Positions 8,020-16,226 of a stretch of 64,000 nt of DNA are shown here, in pieces; the first letter of the stretch is position 1, and every line of letters starts with the position of its first letter. Under the pieces are notes generated by a model, which saw nothing but the letters and a program-made list of their open reading frames with translations, made no database searches and was not told the DNA's origin. The position numbers were made by a program, and so were the translations under genes. The stretch comes from Burkholderiales bacterium (lineage in GTDB: Bacteria > Pseudomonadota > Gammaproteobacteria > Burkholderiales > SG8-39): positions 1 to 64,000 of the forward strand of contig JACZJV010000009.1 of assembly GCA_014860355.1 (NCBI GenBank). Reading direction: 5' to 3'.

Positions 8020-8228
8020 CGACCGGCAAGATTTCAGATTGCAATATCGGTAACGGCAAAGACCCTGATATGAAGGCTCTGGCAACTCCGATCAAGTGCG
8101 GGCATTGCCACGCAAAAATCCCCGCGACTGTCGCACTCAGCTTCGAGGGCGCCGAATATATCTATAACTTCTGTGGCCCGTTATGCCTCGAGGCGTGGTG
8201 CAAGGAGACAAACGCGCATGGCAAATGA
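8016..8228 (+). CDS. Small DUF3330-like zinc-binding protein
   Basis: This 70-residue protein has two Cys pairs: Cys28/Cys31 (IKCGHCHAKIP) and Cys53/Cys57 (NFCGPLCLEAW). They are separated by a short beta-rich segment, a TRASH/YHS-like metal-binding arrangement. The pattern resembles DUF3330 domains, of unknown role. The start overlaps the stop of the monooxygenase stub, and it follows GAGGAGCGCAGG, a usable ribosome site. It overlaps the next gene by 11 bases. Confidence 0.6.
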   Translation: MTTGKISDCNIGNGKDPDMKALATPIKCGHCHAKIPATVALSFEGAEYIYNFCGPLCLEAWCKETNAHGK

Positions 8229-8502
8229 GGGCGCGGGCGCCGGCGGAATGCGATGCGCGCGGAGCGCCGAGGCGTCGCGTATTGAGTTTCTCCTGCAGCG
8301 CGACGGGGCGGCCGCCACCCTGGTCTTGGTGCGGCGCACGCTTGCGATCTATCGCCGCGCGGTGCTCGATCGCAGGCATTTCGCGCACATGACGCAATAC
8401 CGCCTGAAGTTCGTTGCCTCGTGTCTGGAATTGCGACGCTGGCTGATCGCAAATGGCGACTATGGAAATCGGGCCATTTCATTACCACACCCGCCCGTGT
8501 GA
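8218..8502 (+). CDS. Conserved hypothetical protein
   Basis: This 94-residue protein starts at an ATG inside the end of the DUF3330-like gene, with GGAG ten bases upstream. The middle (SRIEFLLQRDGAAATLVLVRRTLAIYRRAVL) is predicted to be two amphipathic helices rich in Arg, followed by a third helix (QYRLKFVASCLELRRWL). I recognise no family and see no signal peptide or metal motif. Overlap with its neighbour implies co-translation. The reality of the gene rests on codon bias, the helix pattern and the ribosome site. Confidence 0.5.
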   Translation: MANEGAGAGGMRCARSAEASRIEFLLQRDGAAATLVLVRRTLAIYRRAVLDRRHFAHMTQYRLKFVASCLELRRWLIANGDYGNRAISLPHPPV

Positions 8503-8628
8503 GCGAAAATGCGCCTCGAAATGCGACTACGGAAAATCGACTTCAATTGCCCTGAAAGATGAAGAAGACTGCAACGATGCCGGCGGGCTCGCCTGCGCCC
8601 CTCATGCTGGCGGCCGCGGCGACGGCGG

Positions 8629-9234
8629 TCAATTGTGGACAAGGATTACCTCAGGGTCGTCGGCGCGCTCGACGAGGAGCGACCTTACCCGGTCCTGCCA
8701 CAGTGATTGGAACAGCGTTGCTTCGGCGGCAGTCGCGGCGCCGGCAAGACAGCGCGGCAGCAGCGTTGGAATGCGGGGATCGGCCGGCACGCGCTCAAGC
8801 CGGGCACTCACGCTGATGGCCGCGCCGGTGTCGGTACGGGTAAAGCGCATTTGCCCAGGCATATCGGCGCCGAAGAAAAGCAGATTGCGGCGGTCGAAGC
8901 GGCCGCCGATGCCCTTGAAGCCGGTGTCCTGCGTCGCGCCGGTGAGCAGGCTCGCGACATTGGCGACAATACCGGCGACGCCGCCCAGTCTGTCCTCTCG
9001 CAGCTCGACACGGATTGCGCCGCGCTCGGGCAGGGTATCGGGGTGGAGGGAGAGCAGGGCGGCGCGGGTCATCAGGTAGGCGGACGCCACCGTCGGGCAG
9101 GAATGCCCGGCGAGCTTGACCGCGTCGGCGTAGCGGTATTCGATGATGCCGTCTGCTGCCGCGCCCAGAAACCGGGCGAGCGGGTCGCGCACAGTGATCC
9201 GAGGTGCGGCTTTGAAAAATTCCGGGAATTGCAT
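8629..9234 (-). CDS. FmdE-like protein
   Basis: This 201-residue soluble protein carries the HSCPTVASAYLMTRAAL motif (His44, Cys46), like the HxCPG motif of FmdE-domain proteins, which are encoded near formylmethanofuran dehydrogenase or molybdenum enzymes and are thought to bind metal. A second conserved-looking region is GFKGIGGRFDRRNLLFFGAD. The ATG follows AAGGAGAA at eight bases. It is divergent from the TetR gene, with the TetR operator candidate close to it. Its role here is unknown. Confidence 0.6.
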   Translation of the reverse strand: MQFPEFFKAAPRITVRDPLARFLGAAADGIIEYRYADAVKLAGHSCPTVASAYLMTRAALLSLHPDTLPERGAIRVELREDRLGGVAGIVANVASLLTGATQDTGFKGIGGRFDRRNLLFFGADMPGQMRFTRTDTGAAISVSARLERVPADPRIPTLLPRCLAGAATAAEATLFQSLWQDRVRSLLVERADDPEVILVHN

Positions 9235-9300
9235 AGCTTCGTTCTCCTTCTGGCCGGCGCGCTGTCGGACTTATGGCGGGCTTGCCTATCCGTCGCCGGT

Positions 9301-9330
9301 TAGGTAAGATAGTATTCGATTACTTACTTA
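9301..9330. promoter_or_regulatory. Inverted repeat, candidate TetR operator
   Basis: TAGGTAAG and CTTACTTA (7 of 8 bases complementary) are separated by 14 bases and lie 20 bases before the TetR start, in the divergent promoter region shared with the FmdE-like gene. Autorepression is inferred from position. Confidence 0.5.
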
Positions 9331-9349
9331 CGAGCAAGCCCCGAAACCG

Positions 9350-9985
9350 ATGAGCACCCCAAATTCCACTCGCGCGGCGCCGCGCCAGCGCCATATGACC
9401 GACGAACGGCAGCGCGAGATCGTCGCCGCCGTGCTTGCGCTGGCCCGTGAGCGCGGCCCCGATGCGATCACCACGCAGGCGATTGCCGACAGAATCGGTG
9501 TCACGCAGGGCGCGATCTTCCGCCATTTTCCCGATAAAGAGGCGATCTGGCTCGCCGTGTTCTCCTGGGTGCGGGCATCGCTGGGCGCGGTATTCGCCGC
9601 GGCGGTGGCGAAGGCGGATACGCCGCTCGCAAAGATCGAACAGGCATTCCTCGCGCATGTGGGCTTCATCGCCGCTAATCCCGGGGTGCCGCGCATCATG
9701 TTCCACGAATTGCAGTATCCGGGGGATACGCCGGCGCGCGTGGAAGTGCGCGCGATGATGGGCGAGTACCGCAAGAAGCTCACGCTGCTGTTCAAGCAGG
9801 CCAGTGCGGCGGGCCTGCTGCCCGCGGATCTCGATACCGCGCTCGCGCCGGTGCTGTTCATCGGCGCGGTGCAAAGCCTGGTGATCCAGACCGCGTTGGG
9901 CGGAAACGAGGTTGCAATGGTGAAACGCGCACGGCGCCTGTTCCCGCTGCTCCTCGATGGTTATCGCGGAGCGAGGACAGCATGA
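9350..9985 (+). CDS. TetR-family transcriptional regulator
   Basis: This 211-residue protein has the TetR N-terminal helix-turn-helix (residues about 23-65): REIVAAVLALARERG, then ITTQAIADRIGVTQGAIFRHFPDKEAIW. The remainder is an all-helical ligand domain without recognisable motif. Its stop overlaps the start of the HlyD-like gene (ATGA), so it is the first gene of the exporter operon and most likely its repressor, responding to a substrate of the exporter. The substrate is unknown. Confidence 0.92.
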   Translation: MSTPNSTRAAPRQRHMTDERQREIVAAVLALARERGPDAITTQAIADRIGVTQGAIFRHFPDKEAIWLAVFSWVRASLGAVFAAAVAKADTPLAKIEQAFLAHVGFIAANPGVPRIMFHELQYPGDTPARVEVRAMMGEYRKKLTLLFKQASAAGLLPADLDTALAPVLFIGAVQSLVIQTALGGNEVAMVKRARRLFPLLLDGYRGARTA

Positions 9986-11166
9986 GCCCGCGCCTGGGCG
10001 CAAAAGCGATAGTGGCGGCCGCCGGAATCGGCGCCGCGCTGCTGCTCGGCTGGCTGGCTTCGAGCCAGGGGCCGCTCGCACCTACCAAAGTAACGCTGGC
10101 CAAAGTGGAACAGGGGCCGCTGGTCGCGAGCACGTTCGGCATCGGCACGGTCGAGGCGCGACGCAGCTATGCGATCGGTCCAACGTTCGCGAGCCGCGTA
10201 GCGCGCGTATTTGTCGATCAGGGCGATACCGTCAGGGCAGGGCAGTTGCTCGCCGAACTCGATCCGGTCGATCTGGTGGATCGCGTTTCGAGCGGGAAGT
10301 TCGCCGCAGAGCGCGCCTCCAGCACGATCCGGGCTGCGGAAGCGCAACTCGCCGATGCACAGAGCCGTGCGCAACTCGCCAGCGCCAGTGCGCGGCGCTA
10401 CGCCGAATTGCGCGCGCAGGGATTCGTGAGCCAGGAAGCCAGCGACGCCAAGGGGCACGATGCGGACGCCGCGAAGGCCGCGGTGGATGCGGCGGCGGCG
10501 CAACTGGCGGTGTCGCGGCGCGACCGCGAGCGCGCACTGGCCGATGTCGCCGGGGTCGGCAAGCTGCGCGCGCAGGCTCGGTTGGTCAGCCCCGTCGACG
10601 GAGTGGTCAGTGCGCGTCTGGTCGAGCCCGGCACGACGGTGGTCGCGGGCCAGGCGATGCTGCAACTGATCGACCCGGCGAGCCTGTGGGTCAAGGCGCG
10701 CATTGATCAGGGCCAGGCGGGGGGCGTGCGCGTGGGCCAGCCGGCGCAGATTGTGCTGCGCTCGGAACCGAATCGCGCCTATCTTGGCCAGGTCGAGCGT
10801 GTCGACTTGGTGAGCGATGCAGTAACCGAAGAACGCATCGTCAATGTCGGCTTCGCCGCGCGGCCCGAAGGAATTGCCGTCGGCGAGCTGATCGAGGTGA
10901 CCATCCGCACGGCCGAGCTATCCAAGGTACGCTCGGTGCCAGCGGCGGCAGTGAAGCGCCTCGCGCGGCAGGACGGCGTTTGGCAGATCACTGACGGGCG
11001 CGTCGCTTTCAGGCCGGTAAAGTTCGGGATTACAAGCCTGGACGGACGCAGCCAGATTCTCGAAGGCCTGAATGCAGGCGACGAGGTCGTGGTGCACAGC
11101 GAGCGGGAGCTGACGCCGGGCGCCAAGGTCAGGGTCGTTCCTGCGATCGTGCGCGCCGGATCATGA
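9982..11166 (+). CDS. Periplasmic adaptor (HlyD/DevB-type) of an ABC exporter
   Basis: This 394-residue protein has an N-terminal membrane anchor (residues about 8-27), a lipoyl-like half motif (GTVEARRSYAIGPTFASRV), a coiled-coil hairpin rich in Ala/Arg/Glu (about 100-200), the second lipoyl half (ARLVSPVDGVVSARLVEPG) and a beta-barrel. This is the membrane-fusion adaptor plan. With an FtsX-like permease and ATPase directly downstream it fits the DevBCA three-gene exporter type, which connects the inner membrane pump to an outer membrane channel. No TolC gene is present here. Confidence 0.88.
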   Translation: MSPRLGAKAIVAAAGIGAALLLGWLASSQGPLAPTKVTLAKVEQGPLVASTFGIGTVEARRSYAIGPTFASRVARVFVDQGDTVRAGQLLAELDPVDLVDRVSSGKFAAERASSTIRAAEAQLADAQSRAQLASASARRYAELRAQGFVSQEASDAKGHDADAAKAAVDAAAAQLAVSRRDRERALADVAGVGKLRAQARLVSPVDGVVSARLVEPGTTVVAGQAMLQLIDPASLWVKARIDQGQAGGVRVGQPAQIVLRSEPNRAYLGQVERVDLVSDAVTEERIVNVGFAARPEGIAVGELIEVTIRTAELSKVRSVPAAAVKRLARQDGVWQITDGRVAFRPVKFGITSLDGRSQILEGLNAGDEVVVHSERELTPGAKVRVVPAIVRAGS

Positions 11167-12356
11167 TCAACCTTGCCGGCCGCGACATCCTCTACGGCTG
11201 GGGCAAGTTCGTTTTCACCGGACTTGGACTCGGCCTGCTAATCGGCGTCACGCTGTCGATGGCGGGGATCTATCGCGGCCTGGTGGACGATGGCCGGGTA
11301 CTGCTGCAGAACGGCGGCGCGGATTTATGGGTGGTGCAGCGCGATACGCTCGGTCCGTATGCCGAACCGTCGAGCGTGCGCGACGACGCTTATCGCGGGC
11401 TGCTCGGCATCCGCGGCGTCGCCGCGGCCGGCAACGTCACCTATCTGACCATGCAGATTCAGCACCAGCGCGGCGAGGTGCGGGTGATGCTGGTCGGCTT
11501 CGAGCCGGGACATCCGGGCGAGCCGGGCTATCTTGTGGCCGGGCGTCCGATCACGCGCGCGCATTACGAGGCGATTGCCGATCTGCGCAGCGGGCTGAAG
11601 CTGGGTGAACGCATCCGCATTCGCCGCCACGAGTATACGGTGGTCGGATTGACGCGGCGCATGGTGTCCTCGGGCGGCGACCCGATGATTTTCGTTCCGC
11701 TCAAGGACGCGCAGGAAGTGCAGTTCCTCAGGGACAACGACGCGCTGGTCAACGAGCGCGCGCGCACCGCCGCCAATCCGGCATTCAACCGCCCAGGTGT
11801 GCCGGGACTGCTCGAGGCGGTGCAAGCGAGCCAGGCCAGCAGCCACAATGTTAACGTGGTCATGCTGCGCCTGGCGCCCGGCGCCGACGAGGCGGTCGTG
11901 GCGCGCGAAATCCGGCGCTGGAAGCACCTGGAGGCCTATACGCGGGCTGACATGGACGAAATCCTCGTGGCGAAACTCATCGCCACTTCAGCCAAGCAGA
12001 TTTTCATGTTTCTGGTGATTCTCTCCATTGTCAGCGCCGCCATCGTCGCTTTCATCATCTACACCATGACGCTGAACAAGGTGCGCGAGATCGCCGTGCT
12101 CAAGCTGATCGGCGCGCGCAATCGCACCATCGCCGCAATGATCCTGCAACAGGCGCTGGGCCTGGGCGCAATCGGCTTCATCGTCGGCAAGACCGCGGCG
12201 ACCCTGTGGGCACCGATTTTCCCGAAGTACGTGCTGCTGCTCCCCGGAGACGCGGTGCTGGGTGCAATATTGGTGCTGGCTATTTCGGCGCTGGCAAGCA
12301 TCGTCGCGATCCGCGCCGCGCTGCGCGTGGATCCGGCAACGGCGATTGGGGGTTAG
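11163..12356 (+). CDS. ABC exporter permease (DevC/FtsX-like)
   Basis: This 397-residue protein has one N-terminal helix (residues 15-37), a large periplasmic domain (about 40-270) and three C-terminal helices (about 280-305, 325-350 and 365-385). This is the FtsX/MacB topology. The intracellular coupling segment TMTLNKVREIAVLKLIGARN is typical of the family. The start codon overlaps the adaptor stop (ATGA). The N-terminal INLAGRDILYGWGKF is like DevC proteins. It works as a dimer with the ATPase encoded next. Confidence 0.88.
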   Translation: MINLAGRDILYGWGKFVFTGLGLGLLIGVTLSMAGIYRGLVDDGRVLLQNGGADLWVVQRDTLGPYAEPSSVRDDAYRGLLGIRGVAAAGNVTYLTMQIQHQRGEVRVMLVGFEPGHPGEPGYLVAGRPITRAHYEAIADLRSGLKLGERIRIRRHEYTVVGLTRRMVSSGGDPMIFVPLKDAQEVQFLRDNDALVNERARTAANPAFNRPGVPGLLEAVQASQASSHNVNVVMLRLAPGADEAVVAREIRRWKHLEAYTRADMDEILVAKLIATSAKQIFMFLVILSIVSAAIVAFIIYTMTLNKVREIAVLKLIGARNRTIAAMILQQALGLGAIGFIVGKTAATLWAPIFPKYVLLLPGDAVLGAILVLAISALASIVAIRAALRVDPATAIGG

Positions 12357-12358
12357 GG

Positions 12359-13066
12359 ATGACACAGCCTGCAATCGAAATCAGCGGCCTCACCAAGCGC
12401 TACGGCGAGGGCGACGCCGCGGTCGATGCCTTGAAGGGTGTGGACATGATCGTGCAGCCGGGCGAGGTCGTGGGTCTGATCGGCCCCAGCGGCTCAGGCA
12501 AGAGCACGCTGCTGAAGTGCCTGGGTGCGGTGATCGAGCCGACTTCGGGGCGGATGGCGCTGGCCGGCGAGACGATTTACGACAATGGCTGGAAGGTCTC
12601 AGATTTGCGCGCATTGCGGCGCGACCGAATCGGCTACGTGTTTCAAGCCCCTTATCTGATTCCGTTTCTCGACGTCACCGACAACGTTGCGGTGCTGCCC
12701 ATGCTGGCCGGTGTATCCAACGCCAAGGCGCGCGAGCGCGCTCGCGAGATGCTCGCTGCGCTGGACGTCGGTCATCGTGCGCAGGCGCAGGTGCCGCAGC
12801 TCTCAGGCGGCGAGCAGCAGCGGGTGGCGATTGCACGCGCCCTGGTAAACCGGGCGCCGATCATTCTTGCCGACGAGCCGACAGCGCCGCTGGACAGCGA
12901 GCGCGCGCTGACCGTGATCCGCATCCTGAACGAGATGGCGCAGCGCTTCGGCACCGCGATCATCGTCGTCACTCACGACGAAAAGATCATCCCCACGTTC
13001 CGGCGCATCTACCATATCCGCGACGGGCGGACCTACGAGGAGGCCGGCGAGGCGCGGGCGGCCTGA
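12359..13066 (+). CDS. ABC exporter ATP-binding protein (DevA/LolD-like)
   Basis: This 235-residue protein has all nucleotide-binding motifs: Walker [11 protein letters not shown]-loop in [12 protein letters not shown], signature LSGGEQQRV, Walker [13 protein letters not shown] (family members usually have DEPTANLD), and the H-loop in VVTHDEK. It energises the preceding permease. The chosen ATG follows TTAGGG, two bases after the permease stop; the open frame extends upstream but has no likeness to the family there. It is the last gene of the exporter operon. Confidence 0.92.
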   Translation: MTQPAIEISGLTKRYGEGDAAVDALKGVDMIVQPGEVVGLIGPSGSGKSTLLKCLGAVIEPTSGRMALAGETIYDNGWKVSDLRALRRDRIGYVFQAPYLIPFLDVTDNVAVLPMLAGVSNAKARERAREMLAALDVGHRAQAQVPQLSGGEQQRVAIARALVNRAPIILADEPTAPLDSERALTVIRILNEMAQRFGTAIIVVTHDEKIIPTFRRIYHIRDGRTYEEAGEARAA

Positions 13067-13121
13067 TTCAGCGGGCACATCGCGCGTCCAGGACGGCTGA
13101 GCGTAGAAGTATGATATCGAT

Positions 13122-13147
13122 GGAACTTTTGTATTCGCCATTCGTTT
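13122..13147 (+). promoter_or_regulatory. ECF-type promoter of the sigma factor operon
   Basis: GGAAC (-35) and CGTTT (-10) are separated by exactly 16 bases. The element lies just before the ribosome site of the sigma gene and implies a very short leader. The same pair with the same spacing occurs at 14727. GGAAC/CGT-N is the classical promoter form of ECF sigma factors, so autoregulation is likely. Confidence 0.7.
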
Positions 13148-13166
13148 ACCAGACGAGGTAATCGGC

Positions 13167-13721
13167 GTGCTGGCTTCAGATGGCCCCGACGATGACTGGG
13201 TAAGACGTGCGCAAGCGGGTGATCGGAAAGCGTTTTCCGAACTAGTGCGGCGCCATCAGGATCGCGTTTACCGCCATTTATCGCGCATGCTCGGGTCGCA
13301 GGACGACGCACTGGAATTGACGCAGGACACGTTCGTCAAGGCTTGGCAGGCGCTGCCGCAGTGGCAGCCCGAAGCGCAGTTCCGCACCTGGCTGTTTCGG
13401 ATCGCGAGCAACGCGGCACTGGATGCCTTGCGACGGAACAGGTTAGTCGATTTCGTGCCGCTGGAGGACTCGTTTGACGCGCCCGCAGCCGGGCCCGATC
13501 CGGAGCGCCAGGCACAGGCCACGCAGGAGGTGCAGAAACTGGAAGCGAGCCTGAAGAAGCTGGCGGCGGAACACCGGGAAATACTGTTGTTGCGTGAGGT
13601 GGAAGAGATGTCATACGAAGAGATCGGACGCGTGCTGTCGCTGAGCGAGGGGACGGTGAAATCGCGGCTGGCGCGCGCGCGAGCCGCTCTGATTGAAATT
13701 CACGCTAGGAGTCGGCAATGA
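13167..13721 (+). CDS. ECF-subfamily RNA polymerase sigma factor
   Basis: This 184-residue sigma-70 family protein has region 2 at about residues 20-90 (AFSELVRRHQDRVYRHLSRML, DALELTQDTFVKAW) and region 4 at about 125-175 (EEMSYEEIGRVLSLSEGTVKSRLARAR). Translation starts at GTG with GAGG eight bases upstream. The gene overlaps the anti-sigma gene by four bases. An ECF-type promoter directly upstream implies that it transcribes itself. The downstream metal-sensor and DUF6448 genes suggest a response to metal or envelope stress. Confidence 0.93.
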   Translation: MLASDGPDDDWVRRAQAGDRKAFSELVRRHQDRVYRHLSRMLGSQDDALELTQDTFVKAWQALPQWQPEAQFRTWLFRIASNAALDALRRNRLVDFVPLEDSFDAPAAGPDPERQAQATQEVQKLEASLKKLAAEHREILLLREVEEMSYEEIGRVLSLSEGTVKSRLARARAALIEIHARSRQ

Positions 13722-14179
13722 GTTCTGCAGAACAATGCCCAAGAACCGAGGCGCTTTCGGCGCTGGTCGACAATGAGCTCGCCGAGCCCGACCGGGGTGC
13801 GCTCGATGAGCATGTCGCGGGCTGCGCGATCTGCGCGCCGGTGTTAGCCGAGTTCAAGCAGCTGCGGACCCGCTTTGCCGTATTACCCGAGCCTGAACAT
13901 GGCGTCGACTTCGTTTCATTGGTGGATCGCCGTATTGCCGCCGCCGCGGCCGTCCCTAAGCCCAAGCCCAAGCTGCAGCGCTGGCGCTGGTGGCAGCTCG
14001 CGCCGGCGGCGCTGGGTGGCGCTCTGTCGCTTTCCCTCGGTGCCCACCTGGGCAGCGCGCTGACTCTCGGTTCGCAGCTGACGGCGCAGCCTTCGGCGCT
14101 GCAAATGGCCGCCTTTGCGGCGAATCCTCCGGGTGCCTTATGCCCGGCCTTGCAAGCCTGCAAACCGGCGGGGAGCTGA
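13718..14179 (+). CDS. Membrane anti-sigma factor with zinc-finger domain
   Basis: This 153-residue protein has an N-terminal anti-sigma domain with the HxxxCxxC zinc motif (DEHVAGCAIC, about residues 30-39), which would hold the sigma factor. One transmembrane segment follows (about 88-112, LAPAALGGALSLSLGAHLG), then a short periplasmic tail with two Cys residues near the end (CPALQAC). Those Cys might serve in redox or metal sensing; this is a guess. It overlaps the sigma gene (ATGA) and lies one base from the periplasmic sensor gene. Confidence 0.85.
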   Translation: MSSAEQCPRTEALSALVDNELAEPDRGALDEHVAGCAICAPVLAEFKQLRTRFAVLPEPEHGVDFVSLVDRRIAAAAAVPKPKPKLQRWRWWQLAPAALGGALSLSLGAHLGSALTLGSQLTAQPSALQMAAFAANPPGALCPALQACKPAGS

Positions 14180-14180
14180 C

Positions 14181-14660
14181 ATGAAACGCTACTGGCTGTT
14201 TCTGCTGCTCGCGCTGTCGCTGCTTCTCAATGCCGGAGTACTCGCCGGCGCATGGTATCAGGCCAGTCGCGCCGAGGGTGCCATCGAATTCGCCTTGTTT
14301 GGCATGGGTCACGAACGCGTGCCGGATTATTTGAAGCTCGATCGCACCCAGCGCGAGCGCTGGCATGCGATGGAACAGGACTTCGTCAAGAGCCTGAACG
14401 ACGCAGGTCGTGCAATCCACGCTCACCGCGAGCGGCTGGTGCGCGAGATTTTTTCGGCACAGCCCGACGAGCCGGTCATCGAGCGCGAGCGGGCCGCGAT
14501 CTTCGCGCTGCAGCAGGCGCAGCAGCGCAGCGTCATCGCGCAACTGCTGAAGGAGCGCGAAATGCTGAGCGCGGAGCAGCGTGCCGCCCTTGCTGATCTC
14601 CTGCTCAAACAGGATCCGCAGAACGCCACCGGCGCGTATCAAAGCGGGCACGCTGATTAG
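14181..14660 (+). CDS. Periplasmic heavy-metal sensor (Spy/CpxP-like metal_resist family)
   Basis: This 159-residue protein has an N-terminal membrane anchor or uncleaved signal (residues 4-25). A long all-helical domain follows with the pattern LKLDRTQRERWHAMEQDF, HAHRERLVREIF and LLKEREMLSAEQRAALADLL, typical of the CnrX/Spy-like fold that senses metals or binds unfolded proteins. A His cluster near 85-88 (HAHRE) could bind metal. It forms one operon with the sigma and anti-sigma genes. As in the cnrYXH system it may set the activity of the anti-sigma factor. Confidence 0.75.
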   Translation: MKRYWLFLLLALSLLLNAGVLAGAWYQASRAEGAIEFALFGMGHERVPDYLKLDRTQRERWHAMEQDFVKSLNDAGRAIHAHRERLVREIFSAQPDEPVIERERAAIFALQQAQQRSVIAQLLKEREMLSAEQRAALADLLLKQDPQNATGAYQSGHAD

Positions 14661-14726
14661 CGCCAGGTTTGCCCAGGCACGCGCAGACGTGTTCATTCGG
14701 ACGTGTGCAACACGTCAAAAATATCC

Positions 14727-14752
14727 GGAACAAATCTCCAGCTACTTCGTTT
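14727..14752 (+). promoter_or_regulatory. ECF-type promoter of the DUF6448 gene pair
   Basis: GGAAC-N16-CGTTT is identical in both elements and spacing to the promoter at 13122. It stands about 108 bases before the first DUF6448 start and places this pair in the regulon of the adjacent sigma factor. Confidence 0.7.
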
Positions 14753-14859
14753 GGATAAGCAGGACCCGGTTGCATCGCGGCCGGGCCGGATGCCCCGCGC
14801 GTCGCGGCGCATCCTGATTGAAAACGAAGTTCCTTACCCATATTGGAGGATTAGCTATC

Positions 14860-15486
14860 ATGAAATTGCATCAATTCACCACCAAAGCTTCGGCCATCGC
14901 GGCCATCTCGGCGGCACTGCTGTTGGCAGCAGGCCCTGCATCGGCGCATTGCGACGGCGAGGACGGACCAGTGCTCAAATCCGCGCGGCAGGCGCTAGCC
15001 AGCGGCAACGTGAATCGCGTGCTGGCCTGGGTGCAGCCCACAGACGAAGCACAGATCAAGGCCGCATTTGGCAAGACGCTTGACGTGAGGCGCTTGAACC
15101 CTTCGGCCAAGGAACTGGCTGACCACTACTTCTTCGAGACCCTGGTGCGGGTGCATCGTGCCGGAGAAGGGGCGCCTTATACCGGAATCAAGCCTGCGGG
15201 CAGCGGGCTTAGCCCGGCGCTTGTGGCCGGCGACAAGGCGCTGGAAACCGGCTCCATCGAGGCTACGGCGAAATTGCTCACGCAGGCGGTTCACGCGAGC
15301 GTCGGCGGGCAATTCAAGGAGGTCATCGAGAAGAAGGACTACAAGCCCGACGACGTTGCCGCCGGGCAGGAGTACGTGAAAGCCTATGTCCAGTACATCC
15401 ACTCGGTCGAACGCATCTACGAAGCGGCCGCAGTCCAGGCACATGGGCAGGCTGAGCAGGCAACCCCGGCAGTGCATAAGCACTAA
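14860..15486 (+). CDS. Secreted DUF6448-like protein, copy 1
   Basis: This 208-residue protein has a cleavable signal peptide (residues 1-29, ending GPASA). The mature protein starts HCDGEDGPVLKSARQAL. Its core (ELADHYFFETLVRVHRAGEGAPYTG, GLSPALVAGDKALETGS, YVKAYVQYIHSVERI) is shared almost throughout with the next gene. It matches what I recall as DUF6448, a family of unknown function. The C-terminus has His residues (HKH). The ATG follows GGAGG at ten bases. The ECF promoter upstream ties its expression to the sigma factor. Confidence 0.7.
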   Translation: MKLHQFTTKASAIAAISAALLLAAGPASAHCDGEDGPVLKSARQALASGNVNRVLAWVQPTDEAQIKAAFGKTLDVRRLNPSAKELADHYFFETLVRVHRAGEGAPYTGIKPAGSGLSPALVAGDKALETGSIEATAKLLTQAVHASVGGQFKEVIEKKDYKPDDVAAGQEYVKAYVQYIHSVERIYEAAAVQAHGQAEQATPAVHKH

Positions 15487-15515
15487 GAATTTTGGACCCG
15501 TTGAAGGAGACCATC

Positions 15516-16226
15516 ATGACTCTACAAAACCTGTTGAAATCGCGCACGGCCCTGGCGCTGTTAGCCGGCCTCGTGTTCCTGGCATGGAAAGCAGCGGCTC
15601 AGCATTTCGGGCTCGATGACCCTGCCGCTGTCTTGGGTACCGATACGCTGGGGTTGGGTACGGGCGGCCTTGGGCTGGTCTGGGCGCTTGGGCACTGCGA
15701 TACGCTCGACGGACCGGTGGTGACGCTGGCGCGAAAGGCGCTCGACTCCGGTAACGTCAACTTGGTCTTGCCCTGGGTCCCGGCCGGGGACGAAGCCGAG
15801 ATCCGTAAAGCGATCGACCAGGCGAGGTCGGTGCGCAAGCTCGGAGGCGAAGCGCGCGAACTCGCCGACACGCATTTCTTCGAAACACTCGTGCGCATAC
15901 ACCGCGCCGGGGAGGGCGCGCCCTTCGTCGGCTTAAAACCGGCCGGTCGCGATCTCGGACCGGCAGTTCCTGCTGCGGACAAGGCGCTCGAGAGCGGCTC
16001 GATCGCGCCGGTGGAAAAACTGCTCACCGACGCGATACGCAAGGGCGTGCACGCGCATTTCGACGCTGCCCTGGGTCGCCGCGAATTCGATCCGGACGAC
16101 GTCAAGGCGGGGCGTGCCTACGTCGAGGCCTATGTGCCTTATGTCCATTATGTGGAACGGCTCTGGCAGGCGGCGCAAGGCGATGCACATGCGCATGACG
16201 ATCATCACGCGGGGCACGGACATTAG
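15516..16226 (+). CDS. Secreted or membrane-anchored DUF6448-like protein, copy 2
   Basis: This 236-residue paralogue of the preceding gene shares LGHCDTLDGPVV, ELADTHFFETLVRIHRAGEGAP, DKALESGS and YVEAYVPYVHYVERL with it. The N-terminus differs: a hydrophobic segment (residues 11-26) is followed by a Gly/Leu-rich stretch before the conserved HCD. The last 14 residues contain seven His (HAHDDHHAGHGH), a likely metal-binding tail. The start follows AAGGAG. It lies 29 bases after copy 1 and is probably on the same transcript. Confidence 0.7.
   Translation: MTLQNLLKSRTALALLAGLVFLAWKAAAQHFGLDDPAAVLGTDTLGLGTGGLGLVWALGHCDTLDGPVVTLARKALDSGNVNLVLPWVPAGDEAEIRKAIDQARSVRKLGGEARELADTHFFETLVRIHRAGEGAPFVGLKPAGRDLGPAVPAADKALESGSIAPVEKLLTDAIRKGVHAHFDAALGRREFDPDDVKAGRAYVEAYVPYVHYVERLWQAAQGDAHAHDDHHAGHGH

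Noticed and set aside
8559-8816. Small plus-strand frame starting like a signal peptide
   Set aside because: It runs antisense into the FmdE-like gene and turns into an Arg-rich shadow after 35 residues.
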